From assembly GCA_019058315.1 (NCBI GenBank), contig JAHPZH010000002.1, positions 1,339,726 through 1,403,725 of the forward strand: a stretch of 64,000 bases of DNA, read 5' to 3'. The notes under the pieces are model-generated. The model had not been told where the DNA came from. It saw nothing but the letters and a program-made list of their open reading frames with translations, and searched no databases. The DNA comes from Candidatus Helarchaeota archaeon. Its GTDB lineage: Archaea; Asgardarchaeota; Lokiarchaeia; Helarchaeales; RDOG01. Within the stretch, counting starts at the first letter, position 1; each line of letters starts with the position of its first letter. Below are positions 37,945-48,769 of this stretch, piece after piece. Position numbers and translations under genes: made by a program.

Positions 37945-40900
37945 TTGAAAGATTTAGTTGGTGCTGTATTAGTTGTAGGAGGCGGTATAGCCGGAATTCA
38001 ATCATCATTGGACCTAGCCGATTCTGGATTTAAAGTATATCTGGCAGAATCATTACCAAGTATTGGAGGTAAAATGGCCCAATTAGATAAAACGTTTCCC
38101 ACTAATGATTGTAGCATGTGTATCTTGGCCCCTAAAATGGTAGCTTGTTCTAGGCATCCTAATATTGAAATTATGACTTATTCTGATATAGTTGATTTCA
38201 AGGGTGAACCTGGAAATTTTAGTGTAACCGTCAATAAGAGGGCAAGGTTTATTGATGAGTCAAAATGTATTGGCTGTGGAACATGTGCAGAAAAATGTCC
38301 TGTGAGAAAAAAGGTTTTTAATAAATTTAATGAAAATTTGGAATATAGAAGAGCAGCATACAGATTATTTCCTCAAGCAATACCTTCTACCTTTTTAATA
38401 GATAAAAATAATTGTATTTTTTTCAAAACGGGGAAATGTAAAGCATGTGAAAAATTCTGTCCTGCAGATGCAGTCGATTTTGAGCAGAAAGATGAATTAA
38501 TTACTTTAAATGTTGGATCTGTAATTATTTCTTCTGGTATGGGAGTATTTAACCCTTCAAAATTATCTAATTTTGGATATGGAATTGTTCCAGATGTCGT
38601 TACAAGCATAGAATTTGAAAGAATTTTAAGCGCTTCTGGACCTTATGGAGGACATATTTTACGACCTTCGGATAAAGTACCGCCTAAAAAGATAGCCTTC
38701 ATTCAGTGTGTTGGCTCACGAGATAGATCTATTAACAGAAATTTCTGTTCAGCAGCCTGTTGTATGTATGCGATTAAAGAAGCAATAATTGCTAAAGAAC
38801 ATGAACCCGATTTAGATATAACTATATATTACATGGATATAAGAGCATTTGGTAAAGATTTCGAAAAATATTATGAAAATGCTAAAAATATTGGAATAAA
38901 GTTTATAAGATCCCGCCCTACATCTGCTCAGAAACATGGAAACCAAATTAAAATAATATATGAGGATGATACAGAAGAACTTAAAGATGATTTATTTGAT
39001 TTAGTAGTCTTATCAGTAGGGTTTCAACATAATGAAAAAATACAAGAAATTGATAATATATTTAATTTACAAACAAATGAGTTTGGTTTTACAAAGACTG
39101 ATTCATTTAATCAAATGAAAACAAATACTAAAGGCGTATTCGCTTGTGGAATTAACTCAGGACCTAAAGACATTCCAGAAACTGTAACCCAAGCTTCCGC
39201 CGCTGCTGGTTGTGCAAGTGCTCTTTTAGCACCAACGAGAGGCAAATTAGTTAAACCTAAAGAATTACCTGAAGAAATTGATGTAAGAGGGCAACCTCCT
39301 CGAATAGGCGTCTTTATTTGTCACTGTGGAATTAATATCGGCAGTGTTGTAGACGTACCAAATGTTGTGGAATATGCAAAGACTCTACCAAATGTAGTCA
39401 TTGCTGATGAGAGCCTTTATACTTGCTCCGCAGATTCACAAAATTCAATTAAAGAGAAAATCAAAGAGTATAATCTAAATCGTGTTGTCATTGCTAGCTG
39501 CACGCCCCGTACTCATGAGCCACTGTTCCAAGAGACTATAAGAGAAGCGGGTTTAAATCGACACCTATTTGAAATGTGTAACATCCGGGAGCAAGATTCA
39601 TGGGTGCATATGAAGGAGCCAGAAAAAGCGACTCAGAAAGCAAAGGAATTAGTCCGAATGGCTACCTTAAAAGCAAATAAGATTGAACAATTACAAAAAA
39701 TCTCTCTTGATATTGTTAAAAAAGTCCTTGTAATCGGGGGAGGTATTGCCGGAATCACTGCAGCATTAGAAGCCGAAAAACAAGGATACCCAGTTTATTT
39801 GATTGAAAAAAAGGAAAAATTGGGTGGTTTACTTAATCAAATTCATATATTGCTAGATGATGAAGACCCTCAGAAATATCTAGCAGATAGAGTCGAAGAA
39901 TTAAACTCTAGCAAAAATATACAAGTTTTTCTAAATTCAGAATTAATTGAACTAGGAGGATTTGTAGGAAATTTCAAAGCTAAAATAAAAACAGGAGATA
40001 AAATTGAAGAATTAGATGCAGGAGCAGTTATTATCGCTACTGGAGGCGAACTATATAAGCCTATTGAATATTTCTATGGAAAAGATGAGCGTATAGTTAC
40101 TGGTCTAGAATTTGAAAAACTTATGTATGATAATCAAATAAAAGGGAAAACTTTCTGTTTTATTCAATGCGTAGGTTCACGAAATGACCAAAATCCTTAT
40201 TGTAATAGGATTTGTTGCTCGGAGGCAGTGAAAAATGCTATAAAAATTAAAGAAAAGATACCTGATTCAAACGTATTCATCCTTTACCGAGACTTACGTG
40301 TATATGGTTTAAATGAAAAATATTATGGAAAAGCAAGAGATATGGGTGTTTTTTTCATAAATTACGAACAAGAAAATCCTCCTGAAGCTAAACTTGAAAA
40401 TGGAGTATTAACTGTCGAAGTGTATGATAAAATATTGAAGAAATATATCAATATTAAACCCGATAATCTGATCTTGAGCGTTGGTATTGATCAGAGAACG
40501 AATTCTAAACCAAATTTTGCAGAACTTTCACAAAAATTGAAGGTTCCTTTAAATAAAGAAGGATTTTTCTTGGAAGCACATATGAAACTAAGACCGGTGG
40601 ATTTTGCAACAGATGGAATTTTTCTGTGTGGAACGGCCCATTGGCCAAAGCTGATACCTGAAACAATTTCACAAGCTATTGCTGCAGTGTCTAGAGCAAG
40701 TACAATCTTAAGTAAGGATTCAATCGAAACAGAAGGTATAGTTGCAAGAGTAAATCCTGTTCGATGCACGGCTTGTGGACTTTGTGTTGAAAATTGTCCT
40801 TATAATGCAATTGAATTACAAGAAGTAAGAGGAAAAAAGATCGCTGTTGTTAATGAAGCTCTTTGTAAGGGTTGTGGAACTTGCTCCGCAAATTGCAGAT

Positions 40901-40974
40901 GTTCTGCGGTTGATCTACTCGGTTTTACGGACGAACAAATATCATTAATTATAAATTCACGAGCTATAGCTTGA
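37945..40974 (+). CDS. hdrA: tandem HdrA-HdrA fusion (two FAD Rossmann modules, multiple 4Fe-4S)
   Basis: VLVVGGGIAGIQSSLDLADSG...TFPTNDCSMCILAPKMVACSRHPNI; VFICHCGINIG; second KVLVIGGGIAGITAALEAE; C-terminal CTACGLCVENCP / CKGCGTCSANCR. Likely TTG start at 37945 with GGAGGT upstream (ORF track GTG at 37930). Confidence 0.92.
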   Translation: MKDLVGAVLVVGGGIAGIQSSLDLADSGFKVYLAESLPSIGGKMAQLDKTFPTNDCSMCILAPKMVACSRHPNIEIMTYSDIVDFKGEPGNFSVTVNKRARFIDESKCIGCGTCAEKCPVRKKVFNKFNENLEYRRAAYRLFPQAIPSTFLIDKNNCIFFKTGKCKACEKFCPADAVDFEQKDELITLNVGSVIISSGMGVFNPSKLSNFGYGIVPDVVTSIEFERILSASGPYGGHILRPSDKVPPKKIAFIQCVGSRDRSINRNFCSAACCMYAIKEAIIAKEHEPDLDITIYYMDIRAFGKDFEKYYENAKNIGIKFIRSRPTSAQKHGNQIKIIYEDDTEELKDDLFDLVVLSVGFQHNEKIQEIDNIFNLQTNEFGFTKTDSFNQMKTNTKGVFACGINSGPKDIPETVTQASAAAGCASALLAPTRGKLVKPKELPEEIDVRGQPPRIGVFICHCGINIGSVVDVPNVVEYAKTLPNVVIADESLYTCSADSQNSIKEKIKEYNLNRVVIASCTPRTHEPLFQETIREAGLNRHLFEMCNIREQDSWVHMKEPEKATQKAKELVRMATLKANKIEQLQKISLDIVKKVLVIGGGIAGITAALEAEKQGYPVYLIEKKEKLGGLLNQIHILLDDEDPQKYLADRVEELNSSKNIQVFLNSELIELGGFVGNFKAKIKTGDKIEELDAGAVIIATGGELYKPIEYFYGKDERIVTGLEFEKLMYDNQIKGKTFCFIQCVGSRNDQNPYCNRICCSEAVKNAIKIKEKIPDSNVFILYRDLRVYGLNEKYYGKARDMGVFFINYEQENPPEAKLENGVLTVEVYDKILKKYINIKPDNLILSVGIDQRTNSKPNFAELSQKLKVPLNKEGFFLEAHMKLRPVDFATDGIFLCGTAHWPKLIPETISQAIAAVSRASTILSKDSIETEGIVARVNPVRCTACGLCVENCPYNAIELQEVRGKKIAVVNEALCKGCGTCSANCRCSAVDLLGFTDEQISLIINSRAIA

Positions 40975-41062
40975 TATGATTTATTAAAATGTATTAAAAT
41001 GAATAATAATATTAAAAATTTCATGGGTTTTATCCCAGATTTAAAATATGAGGTGATTTTAA

Positions 41063-41293
41063 ATGGTTGAAAAAGATGAAACATTAGATTGTTTAGGGCT
41101 ATTATGTCCGGCACCTATAGTTAAATTATCTAAAAAAGTTAAAAAAATGGAATCTGGAAAAATATTAGAACTTATCGCAGATGATGAGGGTGCTCTAGAA
41201 GACGTACCTGCCTGGTGCCGAAAAACAGGAAATGAACTAGTGGAAAGTAAAACTGAAAATGGTGTCTATAAGTTCTATGTCAAAAAAACATAA
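41063..41293 (+). CDS. tusA: TusA/SirA-like sulfur carrier
   Basis: ETLDCLGLLCPAPIVKLSKKVKKMESGKILELIADDEGALEDVPAWCRKTGNE. Confidence 0.92.
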   Translation: MVEKDETLDCLGLLCPAPIVKLSKKVKKMESGKILELIADDEGALEDVPAWCRKTGNELVESKTENGVYKFYVKKT

Positions 41294-41543
41294 TTTCCTT
41301 TTTTTTATTTTTTTATGTCAATAAATTAGATGCCTTCTTAGAGTTTTACAAAGACATTTCCAATAATTTAATCATTTTTTGAAATTAATTTTTTTAAATA
41401 TATTCTAAAATTAGAGCTAATTATTATTAATTTTCTATATTTCTACTAATGAAAATTAAATAATCAAATAATAATTAAAGATAGTTTACTTTGTTAATTC
41501 AAGAAAATTTTATTAGATTCTTATTTTCAAAAAGTGGCTATCT

Positions 41544-44500
41544 TTGGCGAATAATATTCTTGTGCTAGGTGGTGGAATAAGCGGAATACAAGCTTCACTC
41601 GACCTAGCTGAAATGGGGCTGCGCGTTTTCTTAGTTGAATCTTCTCCAAGTATTGGAGGTAGAATGGCTCAGCTAGACAAGACATTTCCGACCAATGACT
41701 GCTCTATATGCATTCTTGCGCCAAAAATGGTCGAATGTGCACGCCATCCAAATATAACCATCTTATCCTATAGTGAGCTTAAAGAAGTTAATAAAAAAAA
41801 TGATGTTTTTACAGTTAAAATATTAAAGAAGCCACGTTATGTTGATGAAATTAAATGTACTGGTTGTAGAGACTGTTTCACTGTATGCCCCATAGAAGTA
41901 CCAAATGAATTTGACCAAAATCTTAGAAATAGAAATGCAATTTATATTCCTTTTCCACAAGCAGTCCCTAACATCGCCACAATTGACAAAGAAAATTGTA
42001 TTAATTGTGAGGCATGTTCAAAAAAATGTAAAACTGATGCCATTAATTATGATCAAAAACCTGAATTGATTGAACTAGAGGTTCAATCCATAATTGTTTC
42101 TATTGGCTTTGATTTATTTGATCCGAGTAAAATTTTACAATATGGTTATAAAAAATTTAAAAATGTTCTAACTTCTCTTGAATTTGAACGATTATTAAGT
42201 GCTTCTGGACCAACTCAAGGTGAAATATTAAAACTTTCAGATGGAAAATCACCTAAACACATTACTTTTATTCAATGTGTAGGTTCAAGAAGCACTAAAT
42301 ACCAACCTTATTGTTCGAAAATATGTTGTGTCTATACAACGAAAGAATCCATTGTAGCCAAGGAACATAATCCAAACATTCAGATTTCCATTTTATATAA
42401 TGATTTACGTGCATTAGGGAAGGGTTTCCGGGAATTTATTAATCGTGGAGAAATAGAATACGGTATAAATTATATTAAAGCACTTCCTGGGGAAATTTCA
42501 GAGGATCCTATAACTAAAAAATTATACGTGTCTTATGAAAACATGGATACGGGAGAATTTGAGATTCTAGAAACTGATATTGTTGTATTAGCTCCCGCAA
42601 TGGTTCCAAAAAAAGATATTGAGCAAATATCTAATATTTTAGGTATTAAACTTGATAAATATGGGTTTTTTAAATGTGAACCATATTCTCCATTAGTTAC
42701 AGATATTCCAGGTATCTATGTGACTGGGACCTGTTCTGGTCCTAAGGATATTCCGGAATCTGTAGGAGAAGGAAGTGGTGGGGCAGCAAGTGCTTTAGTT
42801 CCAAATGAACAAGAACATCAACCAATCCCTGAAAAACAACCAAAGCTGGAAAATACCTCACCAGCCCAACCAAGGATAGGTGTATTTATCTGTCATTGTG
42901 GAGTAAATATCGGTGGAATTGTTGATATAAAAGAAGTGGCGGATTATATCAGATCTTTAAATAATGTCGTTTTTGTTGCTGAAAACTTATATACTTGCTC
43001 AGAAGATACTCAAAAAATAATTAAAGATAAGATTAAGGAATTAAATCTTAATAGAGTGATTGTTGCTTCTTGTACCCCAAGCACCCATGAACCTTTATTT
43101 AGAAAAACTTGTGAAGAAGCTGGACTAAACCCATACTTATTTGATCTAGCAAATATTCGTGAGCAAAATTCATGGGTTCATCAAAGAGAACCAGAAAAGG
43201 CAACTGAAAAGGCCAAAGATATAATTCGAATGTATGTTAAACGATCACAATATTCTAGTCCTTTAACTAAAATTAAAACAGAAGTCACTTCATCGGCATT
43301 GGTAATTGGGGGTGGGATTTCAGGCTTAATTGCTTCAAAAACCATTGCTAATAAAGGATTTAAAGTATTTTTAATTGAAAAAGAGGATAAATTGGGAGGT
43401 TTAATAAAAGATCTTTATAAATTATATCCAAATGAGAAAAATCCTGAAGATATATTAAACCCTATTATATCTGATGTGATAAAAAATAAAAATATAGAGG
43501 TTTTAACGTCTACTCGAATTGAAAATATAACAGGATCAATTGGTAATTTTGAAATTTTAGCGTTTAAAAATAATAAAGAATTCAATTTCAATGTAGGTAC
43601 AATTATCGTTGCGATTGGTGCAAATGAATCAAAACCAGATGGATTGTATGGTTACAAAAAAAATGCTAACGTTTATACACAGTCTGAATTTGAACAAATT
43701 CTAAGTTCAAATAAAGTAAAAAATGATGAAAAAATTGTTATGATTCTTTGTGCTGGAGTTGGGAAAGGAGAGAAAATTGCATATTGTTCCTCCATCTGCT
43801 GCATGGAAGCATTTAAAAATGCCTTAATTCTAAAAAAACAAGCTCCTAATTCAGAAATCATTATTTTATATAAGGATATTTGTGTATTTGGAGATGGTGA
43901 AGAAGTATATAGAACAGTTAGGGAAGAAGGTATTCAATTTATAAAATATAATGCGAAAGAGGATATAAAAATTCTCGAATCTAAAGGAATTAAGATAAAT
44001 ATTTCAGTTTTTAATAGTTTTCTGAATAAAGATGTAAAAATTGTAGCGGATCGAATTGTTTTATCTACTCCAATGATACCAGCAACAGATACTGAAGATT
44101 TATCAAAATTACTGAGAGTACCTTTAGCTTACAATGGATTCTTTTTAGAGGCACATGTAAAACATAGACCACTCGATTTTACAAATGATGGAATTTATCT
44201 TTGTGGATCTTGTCAAAGTCCAAAATCTATCTCCGAATGTATCGCACAAGCTAAAGGAGCAGCAGCTAGAGCTCTAATACCTTTAATTAAGGGCGAGGTT
44301 GAAAGTGAAGCAATAATATCAGAGGTGAATCCCGAAATTTGTGTGGGTTGTGAAATTTGTGAATTACATTGTCCTTATGGTGCAATTACTGTCCAAAAAG
44401 ATGAAAATGAAGATCTTAAAGCTCAAGTTAATCCAAGTTTATGTAAAGGCTGCGGAATTTGTGCAGCAAGCTGTCCTGTAGATGCAATAACAATGAAAAA

Positions 44501-44981
44501 TTTCACAAATGAGCAAATTCTCTCTATGGTTCAAACTGCAAAACAAGATTCTTCATTAAAAGATGAGACTATAATCATAGCTTTTTTATGTAATTGGTGT
44601 TCTTATCAAGGAGCTGATAATGCGGGAGTAAGTAGATTTCAATATCCAACATCAATAAGACCTATTAGGGTAATGTGCACGGGAAGAATAAGTATAAGCC
44701 ATATTTTAAATGCTTTTAAAGCAGGTGCTGATGGTGTACTTATCGCAGGCTGCCATCCGGGAGATTGCCATTATGTGGACGGTAATTTAAGTGCAGAGAG
44801 AAAAGTAAACTTAGCGAAACAGTTATTAAATAAAATAGGAATTAACGAGCGAAGACTTCGCCTAGAATGGATATCTGCAAGTGAAGGTAAAAAATATGCA
44901 TCTGTTGTAAAAGACTTTCTTAACGAGTTAGAAGAATTAAAGACCAAAAAGGAAATGGTTGTGAGGGTTAAAGACTATTGA
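41544..44981 (+). CDS. hdrA: tandem HdrA-HdrA-MvhD fusion
   Basis: NILVLGGGISGIQASLDLAEMG...TFPTNDCSICILAPKM; VFICHCGVNIGG; SALVIGGGISGLIASKTI; CVGCEICELHCP/CKGCGICAASCP; C-terminal FLCNWCSYQGADNAGVSR...RVMCTGRIS...GCHPGDCHY MvhD. Confidence 0.92.
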   Translation: MANNILVLGGGISGIQASLDLAEMGLRVFLVESSPSIGGRMAQLDKTFPTNDCSICILAPKMVECARHPNITILSYSELKEVNKKNDVFTVKILKKPRYVDEIKCTGCRDCFTVCPIEVPNEFDQNLRNRNAIYIPFPQAVPNIATIDKENCINCEACSKKCKTDAINYDQKPELIELEVQSIIVSIGFDLFDPSKILQYGYKKFKNVLTSLEFERLLSASGPTQGEILKLSDGKSPKHITFIQCVGSRSTKYQPYCSKICCVYTTKESIVAKEHNPNIQISILYNDLRALGKGFREFINRGEIEYGINYIKALPGEISEDPITKKLYVSYENMDTGEFEILETDIVVLAPAMVPKKDIEQISNILGIKLDKYGFFKCEPYSPLVTDIPGIYVTGTCSGPKDIPESVGEGSGGAASALVPNEQEHQPIPEKQPKLENTSPAQPRIGVFICHCGVNIGGIVDIKEVADYIRSLNNVVFVAENLYTCSEDTQKIIKDKIKELNLNRVIVASCTPSTHEPLFRKTCEEAGLNPYLFDLANIREQNSWVHQREPEKATEKAKDIIRMYVKRSQYSSPLTKIKTEVTSSALVIGGGISGLIASKTIANKGFKVFLIEKEDKLGGLIKDLYKLYPNEKNPEDILNPIISDVIKNKNIEVLTSTRIENITGSIGNFEILAFKNNKEFNFNVGTIIVAIGANESKPDGLYGYKKNANVYTQSEFEQILSSNKVKNDEKIVMILCAGVGKGEKIAYCSSICCMEAFKNALILKKQAPNSEIIILYKDICVFGDGEEVYRTVREEGIQFIKYNAKEDIKILESKGIKINISVFNSFLNKDVKIVADRIVLSTPMIPATDTEDLSKLLRVPLAYNGFFLEAHVKHRPLDFTNDGIYLCGSCQSPKSISECIAQAKGAAARALIPLIKGEVESEAIISEVNPEICVGCEICELHCPYGAITVQKDENEDLKAQVNPSLCKGCGICAASCPVDAITMKNFTNEQILSMVQTAKQDSSLKDETIIIAFLCNWCSYQGADNAGVSRFQYPTSIRPIRVMCTGRISISHILNAFKAGADGVLIAGCHPGDCHYVDGNLSAERKVNLAKQLLNKIGINERRLRLEWISASEGKKYASVVKDFLNELEELKTKKEMVVRVKDY

Positions 44982-47900
44982 CAAACAATGAGATAATTAA
45001 AAAATACAATAACCTATTAATTATAGGCGCAGGACTTGCAGGCATGGAATGTGCCCTCGATCTCGCCGATGCGGGCTATAAAGTCTATTTGGTTGAAAAC
45101 AAGTCCTCTATTGGGGGAAAATATGCACAAATATATAAAATATTTCCTTATGACGAATGCGGTGCCTGTATTTTAACACCTAAAATGAATCAAGTTGGTA
45201 AACACCCCAATATTGAAAATATTACTCTTGCAGAAATAAAAGGTGTGAAAGGGTCTCTAGGAAATTTTGAAGTTACTATTTTAAAACATCCAAGGTATGT
45301 GGATGAAGATAAATGCACAGGATGTGGGAAATGTATAGAAACCTGTCCTGTGGAAGTTTCAAACGAATATGATCTGGGATTATCTAAAAGAAAAGCAATT
45401 TATCTAGATTTTGCACAACAAATACCATTCGTAGTTACTATTGATAAAGATAATTGCATAGATTGTAGAATGTGTGTTCAAAGATGTAAAGCTGAAGCAA
45501 TAGACCATGATATGAAGGAAAAAGAAATTATATTACAAGTTGGGGCAATTATTATCAGTACAGGTTTTGAAGAATTTGATCCCTCTATAAAAGAAGAATA
45601 CGGGTTTAAACGTTATAAAAACGTAATTACAAGTTTAATGTATGAAAGAATGACTCATCCGGCAGGTCTGGACAATATATCACGTCTATCTGATGGTAGA
45701 AAACCAAGAAGGGTAGTCTTTGTTAATTGTGTAGGAGCAAGAGACGAAAGTATTGGAAACTTATATTGTAATAAAGTATGTTGTATGTTCTCAATGAAAA
45801 ATGCAAGGAATTTACGATTGCATGAACCAGATGCGGAAATTATTATTTGCTATATTGATATAAGGGCTGCTGGCAAATTATTCGAAAGATATTATCGCTC
45901 TACTTTAGAACAATATGGAATCAAATTTATTAGGGGTAGAGTTAGTGAAATTTTAGAAGATCCTAATACAAAAGATCTGACAGTTCGTCTAGAAGACACA
46001 GAAGGAGCTGAACCGATCTCTCTTGAGAATGTAGACTATGTAATTTTAAATTGCTCATTTGTACCTTCCGAAGGAACTAAAAAAATGGCAGAATTCTTTA
46101 ATTTAGAACTCGGCTCTGATGGATTTATCCAAGATTTTCATTCTAATATAGGAGCTATTGAAACAAAAATACCTGGAGTTTATGTAATCGGAACTGCTCA
46201 TGGTCCAAAGGATGGTACGGATGTAATTGCCGAATCAAAGGCTGCAGCTTCAGCTTGTACTGCAGATCTTCCTCCATTGTCAAGAGATTTAAAGGAAAAA
46301 ATAATCGAAAAGAAAGAAATTGATGAATCTAAACTAAGAGTGGGTGTATTTGTTTGTCATTGTGGAGGGATTATTTCACATACTGTTGATGTTAAAGAAT
46401 TGGTTGAGAAATTAAAAGAAGATCCTGATATTGAATTTGTTCAAGATTACATATTCATGTGTTCTAGTCCTGGTCAAGATTTAATAAGAGAAAGTATAAA
46501 GAAATATAATTTAAATCGAATTATTGTAGCATCTTGCAGTCCACTTATCCATGAGCCTACATTTCGCGGTTGTGTAGAATCAACTGGGCTTTCACGCTTT
46601 TATTTCGAGGGTCCTATAAATATTAGAGAACAATGCGCCATGGTACATAAGGACTACCCCGAAGATGCCACCACGAAGGCTTTGGCTTTAATTAAAGGTG
46701 GGGTAGCGAGAGTTTCACGCTTAAGAGAGGTCCCTATAGAAAAATTGGATGTAAAAAAATCAGTTTTAATTTTAGGTGGAGGGGCTTCAGGGATAACTGC
46801 TGGAATTGATTTAGCCAAAAAAGGATTAACTGTTTATATAATCGAGAAAGAAGAGGAAATTGGAGGTAGATTAAATAAATTATATAAATTATTTCCCCAT
46901 AAAGATGATGCACAAGAAATTTTGAAAGAATTAAAAACCAAAATAAAGCTTTATAAAAATATAATTATACACACATCAAGTAGAATTACAAATTTTTCCG
47001 GTCGCATTGGGGATTATAATGTTAAAATTAATAAAAATGGAAAAGAAATAGAATTAAATGTTGGTTCTATAATCGTTTCTATTGGTACTAAGGTTTATAC
47101 GCCGGAAATTGGCGAATATTGCTTTGGAGAAACTAAAAATGTTATCACCTCTTTAGATCTTGAAGAAATGCTCAAAAATGACTCTTTAAAAGACCCTGTA
47201 TCTATAGCTTTTATTCAATGTGTTGGTTCAAGAGCGTATCCTGGGGAAAAAGGGCACATTCATTGCTCTAGAGTGTGCTGTAATTCAGCTATTAAAAATG
47301 CTGAAATTATTAAAGAGAAATTTCCAAATTCTAACGTATTTATTTTATACAAAGAGTTTTTGAGAGTATATGGCCGTTTTATGGAAGAAAAATATATCGA
47401 TACGCAGATGAAGGGTGTTAATTTTATCAGATGGCTTAAAGATAAACCACCCCAAGTAGAAGTTGATTCGAAATCGAATAAGATTATGATATCTGTATAT
47501 GATTCACTATTGCAAGATGAGATAAAAATTACGGCAGACTACCTCGTTTTATCAGTGGGTCAAGAATCTCCAGAAGATTTAGATAATTTATGCAACATTC
47601 TTGGGATAACAAAATCCATTGATGGGTTCGTTGAAGAAATGCATATTAAATTTCGCCCAGTTGAAACTAAGGTTCCTGGAATTTATTCTTCATCCTCATT
47701 TCCCAAAGACATAGCTGATTCTATCGCTCTTGCTCGTGGTGCAGCAAGCAAAGTCGCGATACAACAGAAGGGTATTGAATTAGAATTAACAACTGCTGAA
47801 GTGGATGAGTCAGTTTGTGTTGGTTGTGGATTATGTGAGGCTGTTTGTCCATATGAGGCGATAAAAATGGTCGCAATAAAACCTGGCAAAATAATCTCGG

Positions 47901-48028
47901 TAACTGATACAATAAAATGTCAAGGATGTGGTACATGCGTAGCATCTTGCCCCATAGGTGCAAGAGATCACAGATGGTGGCGTGATTCTCAATATCTTGC
48001 TCAAATAGACGCAATATTAAATGAATAA
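44978..48028 (+). CDS. hdrA: tandem HdrA-HdrA fusion
   Basis: NLLIIGAGLAGMECALDLADAG...FPYDECGACILTPKM; VFVCHCGGIISHTVD; SVLILGGGASGITAGIDLAKKG; CVGCGLCEAVCP/CQGCGTCVASCP; TTG start overlaps previous stop. Confidence 0.92.
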   Translation: MTNNEIIKKYNNLLIIGAGLAGMECALDLADAGYKVYLVENKSSIGGKYAQIYKIFPYDECGACILTPKMNQVGKHPNIENITLAEIKGVKGSLGNFEVTILKHPRYVDEDKCTGCGKCIETCPVEVSNEYDLGLSKRKAIYLDFAQQIPFVVTIDKDNCIDCRMCVQRCKAEAIDHDMKEKEIILQVGAIIISTGFEEFDPSIKEEYGFKRYKNVITSLMYERMTHPAGLDNISRLSDGRKPRRVVFVNCVGARDESIGNLYCNKVCCMFSMKNARNLRLHEPDAEIIICYIDIRAAGKLFERYYRSTLEQYGIKFIRGRVSEILEDPNTKDLTVRLEDTEGAEPISLENVDYVILNCSFVPSEGTKKMAEFFNLELGSDGFIQDFHSNIGAIETKIPGVYVIGTAHGPKDGTDVIAESKAAASACTADLPPLSRDLKEKIIEKKEIDESKLRVGVFVCHCGGIISHTVDVKELVEKLKEDPDIEFVQDYIFMCSSPGQDLIRESIKKYNLNRIIVASCSPLIHEPTFRGCVESTGLSRFYFEGPINIREQCAMVHKDYPEDATTKALALIKGGVARVSRLREVPIEKLDVKKSVLILGGGASGITAGIDLAKKGLTVYIIEKEEEIGGRLNKLYKLFPHKDDAQEILKELKTKIKLYKNIIIHTSSRITNFSGRIGDYNVKINKNGKEIELNVGSIIVSIGTKVYTPEIGEYCFGETKNVITSLDLEEMLKNDSLKDPVSIAFIQCVGSRAYPGEKGHIHCSRVCCNSAIKNAEIIKEKFPNSNVFILYKEFLRVYGRFMEEKYIDTQMKGVNFIRWLKDKPPQVEVDSKSNKIMISVYDSLLQDEIKITADYLVLSVGQESPEDLDNLCNILGITKSIDGFVEEMHIKFRPVETKVPGIYSSSSFPKDIADSIALARGAASKVAIQQKGIELELTTAEVDESVCVGCGLCEAVCPYEAIKMVAIKPGKIISVTDTIKCQGCGTCVASCPIGARDHRWWRDSQYLAQIDAILNE

Positions 48029-48034
48029 AAATAT

Positions 48035-48460
48035 ATGGTGTTAAAATTTCCCCCTAAACAACCAGTAATTTTAATGTTTGCCTGTATGAGATGCAGTTAT
48101 ACTGCTTCAGACCTAGCGGGAACATTAAAAATTCAATACAATCCAATAGTTCGTATTATAAGGGTTCCTTGTACGGGAAGAGTTGATATTATTCATATAT
48201 TGCGAGGAATAGTTGATGGTGCTGATGCAGTTCTCGTAGTTGGTTGTCATAAAGGGGATTGCGGATTTATTTCAGGAAATCTAGCTGCTGAAAGACGAGT
48301 GAAATTTGTAAGAAACTTATTAAAACAGATGAATATTAATCCTGATCGCGTTCAAATGCACTATGTTTCAGCCGCAGAAGCAAATGAAGTAGTCGAAATT
48401 ATAGAAAAAGTAGCTAAACAGGTTGCAAAAATGGGTCCCTCACCGTTTAGAACAAAATGA
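48035..48460 (+). CDS. mvhD: MvhD-like [2Fe-2S] subunit
   Basis: MFACMRCSYTASDLAGTLKIQYNP...RVPCTGRVDIIHILRGIVDGADAVLVVGCHKGDCGFISGN. Confidence 0.92.
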   Translation: MVLKFPPKQPVILMFACMRCSYTASDLAGTLKIQYNPIVRIIRVPCTGRVDIIHILRGIVDGADAVLVVGCHKGDCGFISGNLAAERRVKFVRNLLKQMNINPDRVQMHYVSAAEANEVVEIIEKVAKQVAKMGPSPFRTK

Positions 48461-48476
48461 AATGGAATTGATTTGA

Positions 48477-48764
48477 TTGGACGAAGAGAAAGAAAAATTA
48501 AACAAAATCATAAAACAATTGGAAAAAACAAAGGACAAGGATAGTAATGATTGGAAAAAAATCACTACAGAACACAAAGAAGAATTTGAAGTAATAAAGA
48601 AATCATATCGTGAAAAGCAAAATGAGTTGAGACAACTAATCCAAGATAAAAAAACAGGAATTGTAATGGGAGAAGAATTTGATAAAAGACTTGATGAATT
48701 ACAGAACGAATTAACTGAACTTGAATTCAAAATTTATAAATTAAGAATAGGCAGAGGCAGTTAA
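48477..48764 (+). CDS. short coiled-coil protein within the Hdr cluster
   Basis: 95 aa, K/E-rich heptad-like, in-line between mvhD and hdrA-like gene. Confidence 0.6.
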   Translation: MDEEKEKLNKIIKQLEKTKDKDSNDWKKITTEHKEEFEVIKKSYREKQNELRQLIQDKKTGIVMGEEFDKRLDELQNELTELEFKIYKLRIGRGS

Positions 48765-48769
48765 AAATT

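Noticed and set aside
47683-48014. Minus-strand ORFs inside the hdrA gene, and similar antisense ORFs throughout the track
   Set aside because: Shadow ORFs opposite well-supported genes; no recognisable motifs or independent translation signals.
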